In this document: one piece after another, positions 8,670-19,850 of the stretch
Layout of the letters: the number at the start of each line of letters is the position of its first letter
Numbering within the stretch: position 1 is the first letter of the stretch
Source of the DNA: Microbacterium halophytorum
Lineage (GTDB): Bacteria; Actinomycetota; Actinomycetes; Actinomycetales; Microbacteriaceae
DNA: 64,000 nucleotides
Assembly: GCF_002970975.1 (NCBI RefSeq)
Contig: NZ_PNFA01000005.1
Coordinates: forward strand, 294,606-358,605
Direction: 5' to 3'
Notes under the pieces: model-generated
What the model saw: only the letters and a program-made list of their open reading frames with translations
Told to the model about the DNA's origin: nothing
The model's database searches: none
Made by a program: the position numbers and the translations under genes

Positions 8670-9038
8670 TTACAGCACCTCCGGGGCGAGCGAGACGATC
8701 TTCATGAACTTGCGGTCACGGAGCTCGCGGCCGACCGGACCGAAGATGCGGGTGCCGCGAGGCTCCCCGTCGCTCTTCAGGATCACGGCGGCGTTCTCAT
8801 CGAACTTGATGTACGAACCGTCGGCACGACGCGTCTGCTTGACGGTGCGGACGACGACGGCCTTGACCACGTCGCCCTTCTTGACGTTGCCGCCGGGGAT
8901 CGCGTCCTTGACGGTCGCGACGATCGTGTCGCCCACGCCCGCGTAGCGGCGGCTCGAACCACCGAGAACGCGGATCGTCAGCAGCTCCTTGGCGCCGGAG
9001 TTGTCGGCGACCTTGAGGCGGGATTCGTTCTGGATCAT
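8670..9038 (-). CDS. rplN: 50S ribosomal protein uL14 (L14)
   Basis: A 122-residue protein that forms bridge B8 with the small subunit and binds the silencing factor RsfS. The N-terminus [20 protein letters not shown] and the conserved [20 protein letters not shown] block are complete. It lies three bases after rpsQ. Confidence 0.97.
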   Translation of the reverse strand: MIQNESRLKVADNSGAKELLTIRVLGGSSRRYAGVGDTIVATVKDAIPGGNVKKGDVVKAVVVRTVKQTRRADGSYIKFDENAAVILKSDGEPRGTRIFGPVGRELRDRKFMKIVSLAPEVL

Positions 9039-9041
9039 CGC

Positions 9042-9326
9042 TTACTTCGCCTTCTCGAGGATCTCCACCAGGCGCCAGCGCTTGGTGGCGCTGGTCGGGC
9101 GGGTCTCGTGGATCTCGACGAGGTCGCCGATGCCGGCGGTGTTCTGCTCGTCGTGGGCCTTCAGCTTGCTGGAGCGACGGATGACCTTGCCGTAGAGGGG
9201 GTGCTTCACGCGGTCCTCGACCTCGACGACGATGGTCTTGTCCATCTTGTCGCTCACAACGTAGCCGCGAGCCGACTTGCGGTAGCCGCGCTCGACGGCT
9301 TCCTCGGTCTTGTTCTCAGTGGCCAT
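9042..9326 (-). CDS. rpsQ: 30S ribosomal protein uS17 (S17)
   Basis: A 94-residue OB-fold primary 16S rRNA-binding protein. The core reads [20 protein letters not shown], then [19 protein letters not shown], and ends [13 protein letters not shown]. Residues 1-18 are a short charged extension. Its ATG overlaps the rpmC stop codon by ATGA. Confidence 0.97.
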   Translation of the reverse strand: MATENKTEEAVERGYRKSARGYVVSDKMDKTIVVEVEDRVKHPLYGKVIRRSSKLKAHDEQNTAGIGDLVEIHETRPTSATKRWRLVEILEKAK

Positions 9327-9628
9327 CAGGCAGCCTCTCCTTCAGCCGGGGTGTCCTCGGCCTTCTTGGCCTTCTTCTTCGCGGCCTTCTTCTCCACCGG
9401 AGCCGGGGTGGCACGGATGCCGAGCTCGCGCTCGCGGATCACGGTGTACAGGCGCGCGATGTCGCGCTTGACCGCACGGATGCGGCCGTGCGCGTCCAGC
9501 TGGCCGGTGGCCGACTGGAACCGGAGGTTGAAAAGCTCCTCCTTGGCCTTGCGCAGTTCCTCGACGAGGCGCTGGTCCTCGAATGTGTCGAGCTCGGTCA
9601 CAGCGAGCTCCTTGGTGCCGACAGCCAT
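9326..9628 (-). CDS. rpmC: 50S ribosomal protein uL29 (L29) with C-terminal tail
   Basis: A 100-residue protein. Residues 1-75 are the two-helix uL29 hairpin ([20 protein letters not shown], then [19 protein letters not shown]). Residues 80-100 are a Lys/Ala-rich acidic-ended tail ([20 protein letters not shown]) beyond the usual family length, as in other actinobacteria. uL29 lies at the polypeptide exit and forms part of the trigger factor/SRP docking site. It overlaps rplP and rpsQ at both ends. Confidence 0.95.
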   Translation of the reverse strand: MAVGTKELAVTELDTFEDQRLVEELRKAKEELFNLRFQSATGQLDAHGRIRAVKRDIARLYTVIRERELGIRATPAPVEKKAAKKKAKKAEDTPAEGEAA

Positions 9629-10047
9629 TACGCGTCGCCCTCCTCGCGAGTGATGATGCGTGCCTTGAGAGGCAGCTTGTGCATGGCACGGGTCAGGGCC
9701 TCACGAGCGAGCTGCTCGTCGACGCCGGCGACCTCGAACAGGACGCGACCCGGCTTGACGTTGGCGACCCACCACTCCGGCGAACCCTTACCGGAGCCCA
9801 TGCGGACCTCGGCAGGCTTCTTCGTGAGCGGACGGTCGGGGTAGATGTTGATCCACACCTTGCCGCCGCGCTTGATGTGACGCGTCATGGCGATACGAGC
9901 TGCCTCGATCTGACGGTTCGTCACGTACGCGGGCGTCAGGGCCTGGATGCCGTACTCGCCGAAGGAGACCTTCGTGCCGCCGGTGGCCTGGCCCGAGCGC
10001 TTCGGGTGGTGCTGCTTGCGGTACTTGACCTTGCGGGGGATAAGCAT
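9628..10047 (-). CDS. rplP: 50S ribosomal protein uL16 (L16)
   Basis: A 139-residue protein of the tRNA-binding region of the 50S subunit. It begins [20 protein letters not shown]; the block [20 protein letters not shown] includes the Arg-x-Gln loop near the P-site t[23 protein letters not shown] is conserved. It is coupled to rpsC and rpmC by one-base overlaps. Confidence 0.97.
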   Translation of the reverse strand: MLIPRKVKYRKQHHPKRSGQATGGTKVSFGEYGIQALTPAYVTNRQIEAARIAMTRHIKRGGKVWINIYPDRPLTKKPAEVRMGSGKGSPEWWVANVKPGRVLFEVAGVDEQLAREALTRAMHKLPLKARIITREEGDA

Positions 10048-10811
10048 CAGGCAGACGCTCCTTCCGGCGCCTTCTGCGCACCGGCGTCGTTTCCACGACG
10101 CGGGCCGCGACGGCCGCCACGATCACGGTCGCGCGCAGGCTTCTGGTTGGCCTGCTCGCGAGCGAGCTCCTTGTTGGTGAGGTCGCCGTTGTAGACCCAG
10201 ACCTTCACGCCGATGCGGCCGAAGGTGGTCTTCGCCTCGTAGAAGCCGTAGTCGATGTTCGCGCGCAGCGTGTGCAGCGGCACACGACCCTCGCGGTAGA
10301 ACTCGGTGCGGCTCATCTCGGCGCCGCCGAGGCGGCCCGAGACCTGGATCCGGATGCCCTTGGCGCCGGCGCGCTGGGCGCCCTGCAGACCCTTGCGCAT
10401 CGCGCGGCGGAAGGCCACGCGACCCGCGAGCTGCTCGGCGATGCCCTGGGCGACCAGCTGAGCGTCGGCCTCGGGGTTCTTGACCTCGAGGATGTTCAGC
10501 TGGATCTGCTTGCCGGTCAGCTTCTCGAGCTGGCCGCGGATGCGCTCGGCCTCCGCGCCGCGACGACCGATCACGATGCCCGGGCGGGCCGTGTGGATGT
10601 CGATGCGGACGCGGTCCTTGGTGCGCTCGATCTCGATCCGGCTCACGCCGGCGCGGTCGAGCGAGGTGCGCAGCATCTCGCGGATCTTGATGTCTTCGGC
10701 CACGTAGTCGGCGTACCGCTGGCCCGGCTTCGTCGAATCAGAGAACCAGCGCGAGACGTGGTCCGTCGTGATACCGAGGCGGAAGCCGTAAGGGTTGATC
10801 TTCTGGCCCAT
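10047..10811 (-). CDS. rpsC: 30S ribosomal protein uS3 (S3)
   Basis: A 254-residue protein at the mRNA entry channel with helicase-like function. The N-terminus [20 protein letters not shown] is complete. The KH-type domain [20 protein letters not shown] and the C-terminal domain [20 protein letters not shown] are complete. The last 35 residues are an Arg/Gly-rich tail. It overlaps rplV by one base. Confidence 0.97.
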   Translation of the reverse strand: MGQKINPYGFRLGITTDHVSRWFSDSTKPGQRYADYVAEDIKIREMLRTSLDRAGVSRIEIERTKDRVRIDIHTARPGIVIGRRGAEAERIRGQLEKLTGKQIQLNILEVKNPEADAQLVAQGIAEQLAGRVAFRRAMRKGLQGAQRAGAKGIRIQVSGRLGGAEMSRTEFYREGRVPLHTLRANIDYGFYEAKTTFGRIGVKVWVYNGDLTNKELAREQANQKPARDRDRGGRRGPRRGNDAGAQKAPEGASA

Positions 10812-11209
10812 TACTTGCTCGCCTTCTTGTCGCTGCCGGTCGTCGCGGACTCCGCGACCTCCGGCGTCGAGAGCACGACCGTGATGTGGCTCGTGCGCTT
10901 CTTGATCTGGTCGGCGCGGCCCTGGGCGCGGGGACGGAAGCGCTTCAGCGTCGTCCCCTCGTCCACGAAGGCGTTCTTGACGAACAGATCCTGGCTGTCG
11001 AGGTACTCCCCGTCCTTCTCCGCCTTGACCTGGGCGTTCGCCATGGCCGACTCCACAAGCTTGTAGATCGGCTCACTGGCGCCCTGCGCAGCGAACTTCA
11101 GGATGGCGAGGGCCTCTTCGGCCTGCTTGCCCTTGATGAGCGCGACAACACGACGAGCCTTCTGAGGGGTCACGCGGATGTGTCGCACGCGTGCGATGGA
11201 CTCCACCAT
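10811..11209 (-). CDS. rplV: 50S ribosomal protein uL22 (L22)
   Basis: A 132-residue protein lining the nascent-peptide exit tunnel. The start at 11209 ([20 protein letters not shown]) is preceded by GAGGAGA; the frame stays open upstream through rpsS, but that is not coding. The hairpin loop that contacts the tunnel is in [20 protein letters not shown], a known macrolide-resistance site, and looks normal here. The C-terminus has a short Ala/Ser/Lys extension. Confidence 0.96.
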   Translation of the reverse strand: MVESIARVRHIRVTPQKARRVVALIKGKQAEEALAILKFAAQGASEPIYKLVESAMANAQVKAEKDGEYLDSQDLFVKNAFVDEGTTLKRFRPRAQGRADQIKKRTSHITVVLSTPEVAESATTGSDKKASK

Positions 11210-11232
11210 TTCTTCTCCTCTGCGTCGCCGCG

Positions 11233-11514
11233 TCAGCGGCGACGGCCCTTCTTGTCGTCCTTCACGTGGCCGCGGAAGGTGCGGGTGGGCGCGAACTCGC
11301 CCAGCTTGTGGCCGACCATGGACTCGGACACGAACACGGGGATGTGCTTGCGTCCGTCGTGCACGGCGATCGTGTGGCCCAGCATGGCCGGGACGATCAT
11401 CGAGCGACGCGACCAGGTCTTGATGACGTTCTTCGAACCCGACTCGTTCTGCGAGACAACCTTGCGAAGCAGGTGCTCGTCGACGAAGGGGCCCTTCTTC
11501 AGACTGCGTGGCAT
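11233..11514 (-). CDS. rpsS: 30S ribosomal protein uS19 (S19)
   Basis: A 93-residue small-subunit head protein that pairs with uS13. It begins [19 protein letters not shown] and contains [20 protein letters not shown] and the C-terminal [20 protein letters not shown]. The start at 11514 is fixed by this conserved N-terminus. It lies 11 bases after rplB. Confidence 0.97.
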   Translation of the reverse strand: MPRSLKKGPFVDEHLLRKVVSQNESGSKNVIKTWSRRSMIVPAMLGHTIAVHDGRKHIPVFVSESMVGHKLGEFAPTRTFRGHVKDDKKGRRR

Positions 11515-11525
11515 CTTCTTGACTC

Positions 11526-12365
11526 CTACTTGCGCTTCTTGCCGGCAGTACGGCGACGCACGATGAGCTTGTCGCTTTCCTTGTTGGCGTGACGGGTACG
11601 GCCCTCTGCCTGGCCCCACGGCGAAACGGGGTGGCGGCCACCGGAAGTGCGGCCCTCACCACCACCGTGCGGGTGGTCGATCGGGTTCATGACGACACCG
11701 CGGACGGTCGGGCGGATGCCCTTCCAGCGGTTGCGGCCCGCCTTGCCCCAGTTGATGTTCGACTGCTCGGCGTTGCCGACCTCGCCGATCGTGGCGCGGC
11801 AGCGCGCGTCGACGTTGCGGACCTCGCCCGAGGGGAGGCGCAGCTGCGCGTAGGGGCCGTCCTTCGCGACGAGACGCACCGAGGCGCCCGCCGAACGAGC
11901 CATCTTCGCGCCGCCGCCGGGGCGGAGTTCGATGGCGTGCACAACGGTACCCGTGGGGATGTTGCGCAGCGGCAGGTTGTTGCCCGGCTTGATGTCGGCG
12001 TTCGGGCCCGACTCGACGACGTCGCCCTGCGAGAGCTTGTTCGGCGCCAGGATGTATCGCTTCGTGCCGTCCGCGAAGTGCAGCAGCGCGATGCGCGCCG
12101 TGCGGTTCGGGTCGTACTCGATGTGCGCGACCTTGGCGTCGATGCCGTCCTTGTCGTTGCGACGGAAATCGATCACGCGGTACTGGCGCTTGTGGCCACC
12201 ACCGATGTGACGGGTCGTGATGCGACCCTGGTTGTTGCGACCGCCCGTCTTGGACAGGGGGCGCAGCAGCGACTTCTCCGGCGTGGATCGGGTGATCTCC
12301 GCGAAGTCAGCCACCGACGAGCCGCGACGACCGGGGGTCGTGGGCTTGTAATTGCGAATAGCCAT
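11526..12365 (-). CDS. rplB: 50S ribosomal protein uL2 (L2)
   Basis: A 279-residue protein at the peptidyl-transferase rim and subunit bridge B7b. The catalytic-region motif [18 protein letters not shown] is intact, as is the N-terminal [20 protein letters not shown]. It ends in the usual basic tail [10 protein letters not shown]. It is placed between rplW and rpsS. Confidence 0.97.
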   Translation of the reverse strand: MAIRNYKPTTPGRRGSSVADFAEITRSTPEKSLLRPLSKTGGRNNQGRITTRHIGGGHKRQYRVIDFRRNDKDGIDAKVAHIEYDPNRTARIALLHFADGTKRYILAPNKLSQGDVVESGPNADIKPGNNLPLRNIPTGTVVHAIELRPGGGAKMARSAGASVRLVAKDGPYAQLRLPSGEVRNVDARCRATIGEVGNAEQSNINWGKAGRNRWKGIRPTVRGVVMNPIDHPHGGGEGRTSGGRHPVSPWGQAEGRTRHANKESDKLIVRRRTAGKKRK

Positions 12366-12389
12366 TGTTCTGTTCAGTCCTTCCGGCTA

Positions 12390-12689
12390 TCAGGCGACTG
12401 CCGTGAAGATGTCGATGGTGCCCGACTTCAGCGTGACGATGGCGCGCTTGGTGTCCTTGCGCTTGCCGGTGCCGAAGCGGGTGCGGCGGGACTTGCCGAC
12501 GCGGTTGATCGTGTTCACCGAGGCGACCTTCACATCGAAGATCTTCTCGATCGCGAGCTTGATCTCGGTCTTGTTCGACCGCGGGTCGACGAGGAAGGTG
12601 TACTTGCCCTCGTCGATGAGCCCGTAGCTCTTCTCCGAAACCACCGGCTTCAGGATGATGTCGCGCGGGTCCTTGTTGATCGCGGTCAT
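12390..12689 (-). CDS. rplW: 50S ribosomal protein uL23 (L23)
   Basis: A 99-residue protein at the tunnel exit, the main dock for trigger factor and SRP. It contains [20 protein letters not shown] and the Glu-bearing trigger-factor contact region (VVSEKSY). It overlaps rplD by ATGA. Confidence 0.97.
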   Translation of the reverse strand: MTAINKDPRDIILKPVVSEKSYGLIDEGKYTFLVDPRSNKTEIKLAIEKIFDVKVASVNTINRVGKSRRTRFGTGKRKDTKRAIVTLKSGTIDIFTAVA

Positions 12690-13345
12690 GCCGAGACCTC
12701 CTCCGTGGCGCCGACCTTGGTCGCGACGAACGCGTCGAGGGCGGCCTTGGTGAAGACGATGTCGTCGGAGACGATCACGTCGTAGGCGTTGAGCTGGTCG
12801 GGCGTCACGATGTGGACGTTCACCAGGTTGCGCACGCTCAGGAAGCTGAAGTCGTCGGTGCGGTCGAGCACGACGAGAACGCGCTTGCCCGGGGCAGCGG
12901 TCGCGATGTAGCCGGCAGCGGCCTTGGTCGAGGGCGCCTCGAAGCCGAACGAGTCGACGACGTGGATGCGCTCGCCGCGAAGACGGTCGCTGAGCGCGCC
13001 GGCGAGGGCGGCAGCGATCATCTTCTTGGGGGTGCGCTGCGAGTAGTCGCGCGGCTTCGGGCCGTGCACGATGCCACCGCCGCGGTGCTCGGGCTGGCGG
13101 ATCGAACCCTGACGGGCACGACCGGTTCCCTTCTGGCGGAACGGCTTCGCACCGGTACCGGAGACCTCACCGCGACGCTTGGTCGAGTGGGTGCCCTGGC
13201 GCGCCGCAGCCTGCTGCGCGACGACGACCTGGTGGATCAGCGGAATGTTCGTCTTGACGTCGAACACCTCGGCGGGCAGGTCGACGGTGCCGACCTTCTT
13301 GCCAGCGGTGTCCTGGACGTCGAGAGCGAGAGTCGAGTCAGCCAT
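12686..13345 (-). CDS. rplD: 50S ribosomal protein uL4 (L4)
   Basis: A 219-residue protein whose extended loop reaches the peptide tunnel constriction. The loop is visible in [20 protein letters not shown], a known macrolide-resistance region, and looks wild type. In enterobacteria L4 represses the S10 operon; whether it does so here through the long leader at 14328-14620 is unknown. Confidence 0.97.
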   Translation of the reverse strand: MADSTLALDVQDTAGKKVGTVDLPAEVFDVKTNIPLIHQVVVAQQAAARQGTHSTKRRGEVSGTGAKPFRQKGTGRARQGSIRQPEHRGGGIVHGPKPRDYSQRTPKKMIAAALAGALSDRLRGERIHVVDSFGFEAPSTKAAAGYIATAAPGKRVLVVLDRTDDFSFLSVRNLVNVHIVTPDQLNAYDVIVSDDIVFTKAALDAFVATKVGATEEVSA

Positions 13346-13350
13346 CTAAC

Positions 13351-14010
13351 TCAGGCCCCCTTCACAGCGTTGCGGACGTACACGGCGCGGCCGCGCGCAC
13401 CGGGGACGGCGCCCTTGACGAGCAGCAGACCCTTCTCGGCGTCGACGGCGTGCACCGTGAGGTTGAGGACGGTCACGCGCTCGGCGCCCATACGGCCCGC
13501 CATGCGCATGCCCTTGAACACGCGACCCGGCGTGGCAGCGCCACCGATCGAACCGGGCTTGCGGTGGTTGCGGTGCTGGCCGTGCGAAGCGCCGACACCC
13601 TTGAAGTTGTGGCGCTTCATGACACCGGCGGTGCCCTTGCCCTTGCTCGTGCCGACGACGTCGACGAGCTGGCCGGCCTCGAAGGTGCCGTCGACCGTGA
13701 GCTCCTGGCCGAGTGCGTACTCAGCAGCGTCAGCGGTGCGGATCTCCGTCAGGCGACGGCGGGGCGTCACGCCAGCAGCCTCGAAGTGGGCGGCGAGCGG
13801 CTTCGTGACCTTGCGCGGGTCGATGGCGCCTGCGGCGATCTGGATGGCGTTGTAGCCGTCCTTCTCGGGCGTGCGGACCTGCGTCACGACGTTCGGGGCA
13901 ACCTCGATCACGGTGACCGGGATGAGCTTGCCGTCTTCGTTCCAGACCTGGGTCATGCCGACCTTGGTGCCGAGCAGACCCTTGGACGTCTTGGTGTTGA
14001 TATCAGCCAT
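13351..14010 (-). CDS. rplC: 50S ribosomal protein uL3 (L3)
   Basis: A 219-residue early-assembly protein whose loop approaches the peptidyl-transferase centre. It starts [20 protein letters not shown] and has the central [20 protein letters not shown] and [20 protein letters not shown] motifs. It lies eight bases after rpsJ. Confidence 0.97.
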   Translation of the reverse strand: MADINTKTSKGLLGTKVGMTQVWNEDGKLIPVTVIEVAPNVVTQVRTPEKDGYNAIQIAAGAIDPRKVTKPLAAHFEAAGVTPRRRLTEIRTADAAEYALGQELTVDGTFEAGQLVDVVGTSKGKGTAGVMKRHNFKGVGASHGQHRNHRKPGSIGGAATPGRVFKGMRMAGRMGAERVTVLNLTVHAVDAEKGLLLVKGAVPGARGRAVYVRNAVKGA

Positions 14011-14018
14011 GGCGAACC

Positions 14019-14327
14019 TCAGAGCTTGATCTCGATGTTGACGTCAGCAGGCAGGTCGAGACGCATGAGCGAGTCGACGGCCTTCGGCGTCGGGTCGACG
14101 ATGTCGATGAGGCGCTTGTGCGTGCGCATCTCGAAGTGCTCGCGGCTGTCCTTGTACTTGTGGGGCGAACGGATGACCGCCACCACGTTCTTCTCGGTCG
14201 GAAGGGGCACGGGGCCCACGACCTGGGCGCCTGCGCGCGTGACCGTCTCGACGATCTTGCGCGCCGAGGAGTCGAGACCTGCGTGGTCATACGACTTCAG
14301 GCGAATGCGGATCTTCTGTCCCGCCAT
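14019..14327 (-). CDS. rpsJ: 30S ribosomal protein uS10 (S10, NusE)
   Basis: A 102-residue protein with a second role as the NusE antitermination factor that pairs with NusB and NusG. The start at 14327 ([20 protein letters not shown]) is the conserved one; upstream in-frame codons back to 14381 are not conserved in the family. The NusB contact region and the loop [20 protein letters not shown] are intact. It heads the S10-spc block, after a roughly 290-base leader. Confidence 0.97.
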   Translation of the reverse strand: MAGQKIRIRLKSYDHAGLDSSARKIVETVTRAGAQVVGPVPLPTEKNVVAVIRSPHKYKDSREHFEMRTHKRLIDIVDPTPKAVDSLMRLDLPADVNIEIKL

Positions 14328-14620
14328 GTTCACTCTCTTTCTCGCGTCGTGCCTCTGGGGGCATTGGACGCACATCGGCACACGGGTGTGTGCCTGGCAC
14401 GTGAGCGCTTCGCGCTTCGCACCGCTGTTCTGCTGTCAGCCGGGCGCCTGGGGCGCCCTCCCCTCCTTCGCGCACGGCGGACCGCGCGATCTGCGAGGGG
14501 TTATGGTTGCTCTGCTGCCCGCGGCCTAGGCCCGTCGCGGGCTCCGCTGGAGCCCGCCGCCTATGCACTGCCCTGGCAGTGATCCCGCGCCGGCACCGAA
14601 GTGGGCGCAGGAATGTCGAA
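14328..14620 (-). other. Long 5' leader of the S10 operon with two hairpins
   Basis: No convincing gene is present. Between the putative promoter and rpsJ lie a 7-bp stem (CACTGCC, loop CT, GGCAGTG; 14566-14581) and a 9-bp stem (GCGGGCTCC, loop GCT, GGAGCCCGC; 14537-14557), both near the 5' end of the transcript. Long structured leaders before rpsJ are used for autogenous control by uL4 in enterobacteria; this one does not obviously share that fold. The function is inferred only. Confidence 0.45.
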
Positions 14621-14627
14621 CCTGACT

Positions 14628-14657
14628 ATTCTGCCATTGGGATCACCCCCGCTGCAA
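14628..14657 (-). promoter_or_regulatory. Candidate S10-operon promoter
   Basis: On the minus strand TTGCAG (14652-14657) and CAGAAT (14628-14633) are separated by 18 bases. The expected transcription start is near 14621, giving the long leader described above. The match to consensus is moderate. Confidence 0.45.
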
Positions 14658-14864
14658 CCCGGGCGTGTCGCGCCGCGCGCCCCGCAATCACGCGGAAGTC
14701 GGCGCCCTCACATCCGCTTCGCGGCGCCTTCCCAGGCCACGGGCCCGGGGCGCGTCGCGGTTCACCGCCGCGCTACCCGGCCACGGCCGCGAGGACGCCC
14801 CCGCGCCCCCTTCGGTTCACCGCGCGTGCCTAGCCTCCCGAACAGGCGAACGGGAGGGGAACGG

Positions 14865-16166
14865 ATGCGGATCTCCGTCATCGGATGCGGGTACCTGGGG
14901 GCGGTGCACGCCGCCGCGATGGCCTCGCTCGGCCACGATGTCGTCGGCATCGACGTCGACGAGGACCGGGTTCGCGCTCTCGCGGAAGGGGTGTCCCCCA
15001 TCTTCGAACCGGGCCTGCCGGAGGCGCTCCGCGAGGGCATCGCAGCGGGCCGGCTGCGCTTCTCGTCCGAGATGTCCGACGCGGCGGCCGCGGATGTCCA
15101 CTTCGTCGCCGTCGGCACGCCCCAGCTCGCGCACGGCGCCGGCGCCGACGTCTCGTACGTCGACGCGGCGTTCGCGGCGCTGCGGGAGCACCTGCGTCCC
15201 GGCGCGCTGGTCGTCGGGAAGTCGACCGTGCCCGTCGGCACCGCCGCCCGGCTCGCCGAGGGCCTGGCGGGCGCGGGCGCCCGCCTGATCTGGAACCCCG
15301 AGTTCCTGCGCGAGGGCCGCGCGATCCGCGACACCGTCGCGCCGGACCGGCTCGTCTACGGAGTGAGCCCGGCCGGCGACGACGGCGTCGCGACCCTCGA
15401 CGAGGTGTACGCGCCGCTCGTGGCCAGGGGCACCCCCCGGCTCGTGACCGATTACGCGACGGCCGAGCTCGTGAAGACCGCCGCGAACGCGTTCCTCGCG
15501 ACGAAGATCTCGTTCATCAACGCCATGGCCGACGTCGCGGAGGCCACGGGGGCCGACGTGACGACCCTCGCCGACGCCATCGGGCACGACGCCCGCATCG
15601 GGCGGAAGTTCCTGAACGCCGGCGTCGGCTTCGGCGGGGGCTGCCTGCCGAAGGACATCCGGGCATTCGTGGCCCGCGCCGAGGAGCTCGGCCTGGGCGA
15701 TTCGCTGGCGTTCCTGAAGGAGGTCGACCGCATCAACCTGCGCAGGCGGGAGCGCCTCGTGGACCTCGTCGTCGACTCGTTCGAGGGCGAGCCGGCCGGG
15801 CGGCGCGTCGCCGTGCTCGGCCTCGCCTTCAAGCCCGAGAGCGATGACATCCGCGACTCCCCCGCCCTCGACGTCGCGGTGCGCCTGCGCGGACTCGGGG
15901 CGAAGGTGCGCTGCTACGACCCGGAGGCCATGCCGAACGCGCGCCGCATGCACCCGCAGCTGAAGTACGCGGCGACGGCGGAGCACGCGCTCAGGGACGC
16001 GGAGGCCGTCGTCCTCGTCACCGAGTGGCGCGAGTTCCGCGAGATGGACCCCGCCGGCGCCTTCGGCATCGTCAGCCGGCCAGTGATGATCGACGGCCGC
16101 AATGCGCTCGACGCCGAAGCGTGGCGCGCCGCCGGCTGGGCGTACGCCGGCATGGGTCGCCCCTGA
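14865..16166 (+). CDS. UDP-glucose/GDP-mannose-type 6-dehydrogenase
   Basis: A 433-residue cytoplasmic NAD-dependent enzyme that oxidises a nucleotide sugar twice to the uronic acid (UDP-glucuronate or relative) for cell-wall or capsule polymers. The N-terminal Rossmann motif is GCGYLGAVHAA; the catalytic Cys is residue 260 in GFGGGCLPKDI; the C-terminal domain carries VLGLAFKPESDDIRDSPALD. GGGAGGGG precedes the ATG. It lies alone on the plus strand between the S10 and tuf operons and has no glycosyltransferase neighbours, so the sugar is uncertain. UDP-glucose is the commonest substrate of the family. Confidence 0.88.
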   Translation: MRISVIGCGYLGAVHAAAMASLGHDVVGIDVDEDRVRALAEGVSPIFEPGLPEALREGIAAGRLRFSSEMSDAAAADVHFVAVGTPQLAHGAGADVSYVDAAFAALREHLRPGALVVGKSTVPVGTAARLAEGLAGAGARLIWNPEFLREGRAIRDTVAPDRLVYGVSPAGDDGVATLDEVYAPLVARGTPRLVTDYATAELVKTAANAFLATKISFINAMADVAEATGADVTTLADAIGHDARIGRKFLNAGVGFGGGCLPKDIRAFVARAEELGLGDSLAFLKEVDRINLRRRERLVDLVVDSFEGEPAGRRVAVLGLAFKPESDDIRDSPALDVAVRLRGLGAKVRCYDPEAMPNARRMHPQLKYAATAEHALRDAEAVVLVTEWREFREMDPAGAFGIVSRPVMIDGRNALDAEAWRAAGWAYAGMGRP

Positions 16167-16243
16167 CCCACAGCGGAACGCGCGCCGGCGCGGAGACGAT
16201 CGCCGCCATCCGGGCCGCCGCCCGTCCGCCCTCGGAGACGCGG

Positions 16244-16275
16244 GAAGGGCCCGGATCCGAGGATCCGGGCCCTTC
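16244..16275. terminator. Bidirectional terminator between the dehydrogenase and tuf
   Basis: A perfect 15-bp stem (GAAGGGCCCGGATCC paired with GGATCCGGGCCCTTC) with a GA loop lies between two convergent genes, 78 bases after the dehydrogenase and 16 bases after the tuf stop codon. Its core GGATCC-GA-GGATCC closely resembles the hairpin at 27009-27042 below rpoC. Confidence 0.82.
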
Positions 16276-16290
16276 CGAGCAATCAGATGA

Positions 16291-17484
<1,194 letters not shown>

Positions 17485-17589
17485 TGTGTCCTCCTAGGAC
17501 GGTCGAGTAACAGCACCGGTCACCGGATTGCGACCGGCCTGCTACATGGGTTGTTTCAGTCTAATAGACAGTCAGTGTGAAGTTTTGTG

Positions 17590-17623
17590 CGGGGCGGGTC
17601 GGCGGATTCCGCGACCCGCCCCG
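17590..17623 (-). terminator. Hairpin between fusA and tuf
   Basis: CGGGGCGGGTCG (17590-17601) pairs with CGACCCGCCCCG (17612-17623), a 12-bp stem with a ten-base loop, starting 20 bases after the fusA stop codon. It would reduce read-through from fusA into tuf. Confidence 0.65.
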
Positions 17624-17642
17624 AGCCGGAGGGGCAGGACGA

Positions 17643-19757
17643 TTACTCGCCCTTGCCCTTCTGGATGATCTCGTCGGCGACGGCCTTGGGGACCTCGTCG
17701 TAGCTGTGGAACTCCATCGAGTACACGGCGCGGCCCGAGGTCTTCGAGCGCAGGTCGCCGATGTAGCCGAACATGCTCGACAGCGGAACGAGCGCCGAGA
17801 CGACCTTCACGCCCTGGCCGTCCTCCATCGACTGGACCTGACCGCGGCGCGAGTTCAGGTCGCCGATGACGTCGCCCATGTACTCCTCGGGAGTACGGAC
17901 CTCGACGGCCATGAGCGGCTCGAGCAGCACGGGGCTCGCCTTCTGGACGGCCTCCTTGAAGCCCATCGAACCGGCGATCTTGAACGCCATCTCCGAGGAG
18001 TCGACGTCGTGCGACTGGCCGTCCGTCAGGGTGGCCTTCACGCCGACCATCGGGTACCCGGCGAGGATGCCGACGTTCATGGCGTCCTGGAAGCCCGCGT
18101 CCACCGACGGGATGTACTCGCGCGGAACGCGGCCACCGGTGACGGCGTTGACGAACTCGTAGACCTTGTCGCCCTCGACCTCGAGAGGCTCGAGCTTGAA
18201 CTGGATCTTCGCGAACTGGCCGGAGCCACCGGTCTGCTTCTTGTGCGTGTAGTCGTGGCGCTCGACGGCCCGGCGGATCGTCTCGCGGTAGGCGACCTGG
18301 GGCTTGCCCACGTTGGCCTCGACCTTGAACTCGCGCTTGATGCGGTCGACGATGATGTCGAGGTGCAGCTCGCCCATGCCCTTGACCGTCGTCTGACCGG
18401 TCTCCGGGTTGTTCTCGACGCGGAACGTCGGGTCCTCTTCCGCCATCTTCTGGATGGCGACGCCGAGCTTCTCCTGGTCGGCCTTGGTCTTCGGCTCGAT
18501 GGCGACCTCGATGACCGGCTCGGGGAACGTCATCGACTCGAGGACGACCTGCGACGACGGGTCACACAGCGTGTCTCCCGTCGTGGTGTCCTTGAGGCCG
18601 ATCACGGCGTAGATGTGGCCAGCGGTGACCGAGTCGACCGGCTGCTCCTTGTTGGCGTGCATCTGGAAGATCTTGCCGATGCGCTCCTTCTTGCCCTTGG
18701 TCGAGTTGATGACCTGGGCACCGGAGTCGAGGCGGCCCGAGTAGACGCGCACGTAGGTCAGGCGACCGAAGAACGGGTGCGAGACGACCTTGAAGGCGAG
18801 GGCGGCGAAGGGCTCGTCGGCGTCGGCGTGACGCTCGATGATCTTCTCCTCGTCCTTCGGGTCGTGCGCCTCGATCGCGGGCACGTCGAGCGGCGACGGC
18901 AGGAAGTCCACGACGGCGTCGAGCATCGGCTGGACGCCGCGGTTCTTGAACGCCGAGCCGCAGAAGACCGGGAAGGCCTCACCGGCGACGGTGAGCTTGC
19001 GGATGCCGGCCTTGAGCTCGTCGACGGAGAGCTCCTCGCCGCCGAAGAACTTCTCGAGGAGCGCGTCGTCGGCCTCGGCGACCTGCTCGATGAGCTTCTG
19101 GCGGTACTCCTCGGCCCTGTCCTGCAGGTCCGCGGGGATCTCGCGGGTCTCGTACTCTGCGCCCATGGTCACGTCGCCCTTGGCGTCGCCCGGCCAGACG
19201 TAGGCCTGCATCGTGAGCAGGTCGACGACGCCGACGAAGTCGTTCTCAGCGCCGATCGGCAGCTGCATGACGATGGGGGTCGCCTTCAGGCGGTTGACGA
19301 TCGTGTCGACCGTGAAGTAGAAGTCCGCGCCCAGCTTGTCCATCTTGTTGACGAAGCAGATGCGGGGCACGTTGTACTTGTCGGCCTGGCGCCACACCGT
19401 CTCGGACTGGGGCTCAACGCCCTCCTTGCCGTCGAAGACCGCAACGGCGCCGTCGAGCACGCGGAGCGAGCGCTCGACCTCGACCGTGAAGTCGACGTGA
19501 CCCGGCGTGTCGATGATGTTGATCTGCGTGCCGTCCCAGAAGGAGGTGACGGCAGCAGACGTGATCGTGATGCCGCGCTCCTGCTCCTGCTCCATCCAGT
19601 CGGTCGTCGCGCCGCCGTCGTGCGTCTCGCCGATCTTGTGGTTCACACCCGTGTAGAACAGGATGCGCTCGGTCGTCGTCGTCTTGCCGGCATCGATGTG
19701 CGCCATGATGCCGATGTTGCGGACCTTCTTGAGGTCGGTGAGCACTTCCTGTGCCAC
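17643..19757 (-). CDS. fusA: Elongation factor G
   Basis: A 704-residue translocase GTPase. G1 [14 protein letters not shown]2 [11 protein letters not shown]3 [16 protein letters not shown] and G4 NKMDKLGAD are intact. Domain IV reaches the decoding site. The start is GTG at 19757 ([14 protein letters not shown]). It is separated from rpsG by a strong hairpin (19796-19838). The fusidic-acid pocket residues cannot be judged by eye beyond a normal family appearance. Confidence 0.98.
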   Translation of the reverse strand: MAQEVLTDLKKVRNIGIMAHIDAGKTTTTERILFYTGVNHKIGETHDGGATTDWMEQEQERGITITSAAVTSFWDGTQINIIDTPGHVDFTVEVERSLRVLDGAVAVFDGKEGVEPQSETVWRQADKYNVPRICFVNKMDKLGADFYFTVDTIVNRLKATPIVMQLPIGAENDFVGVVDLLTMQAYVWPGDAKGDVTMGAEYETREIPADLQDRAEEYRQKLIEQVAEADDALLEKFFGGEELSVDELKAGIRKLTVAGEAFPVFCGSAFKNRGVQPMLDAVVDFLPSPLDVPAIEAHDPKDEEKIIERHADADEPFAALAFKVVSHPFFGRLTYVRVYSGRLDSGAQVINSTKGKKERIGKIFQMHANKEQPVDSVTAGHIYAVIGLKDTTTGDTLCDPSSQVVLESMTFPEPVIEVAIEPKTKADQEKLGVAIQKMAEEDPTFRVENNPETGQTTVKGMGELHLDIIVDRIKREFKVEANVGKPQVAYRETIRRAVERHDYTHKKQTGGSGQFAKIQFKLEPLEVEGDKVYEFVNAVTGGRVPREYIPSVDAGFQDAMNVGILAGYPMVGVKATLTDGQSHDVDSSEMAFKIAGSMGFKEAVQKASPVLLEPLMAVEVRTPEEYMGDVIGDLNSRRGQVQSMEDGQGVKVVSALVPLSSMFGYIGDLRSKTSGRAVYSMEFHSYDEVPKAVADEIIQKGKGE

Positions 19758-19795
19758 GGGCGTTTCCTTACGTCGAGGAGAAAAGAAGATTCGGT

Positions 19796-19838
19796 GCGGG
19801 TTCCGGATGACCGGACGTGCCGATCATCCGGAACCCGC
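19796..19838 (-). terminator. Attenuator-like hairpin between rpsG and fusA
   Basis: GCGGGTTCCGGATGA (19796-19810) pairs perfectly over 15 bp with TCATCCGGAACCCGC (19824-19838). In the transcribed direction it is followed a few bases later by a pyrimidine-rich run (TCTTCTTTTCTCC). This is a textbook intrinsic terminator shape inside the str operon and probably acts as a partial attenuator or processing site. Confidence 0.75.
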
Positions 19839-19850
19839 GTGAACAGCTGG

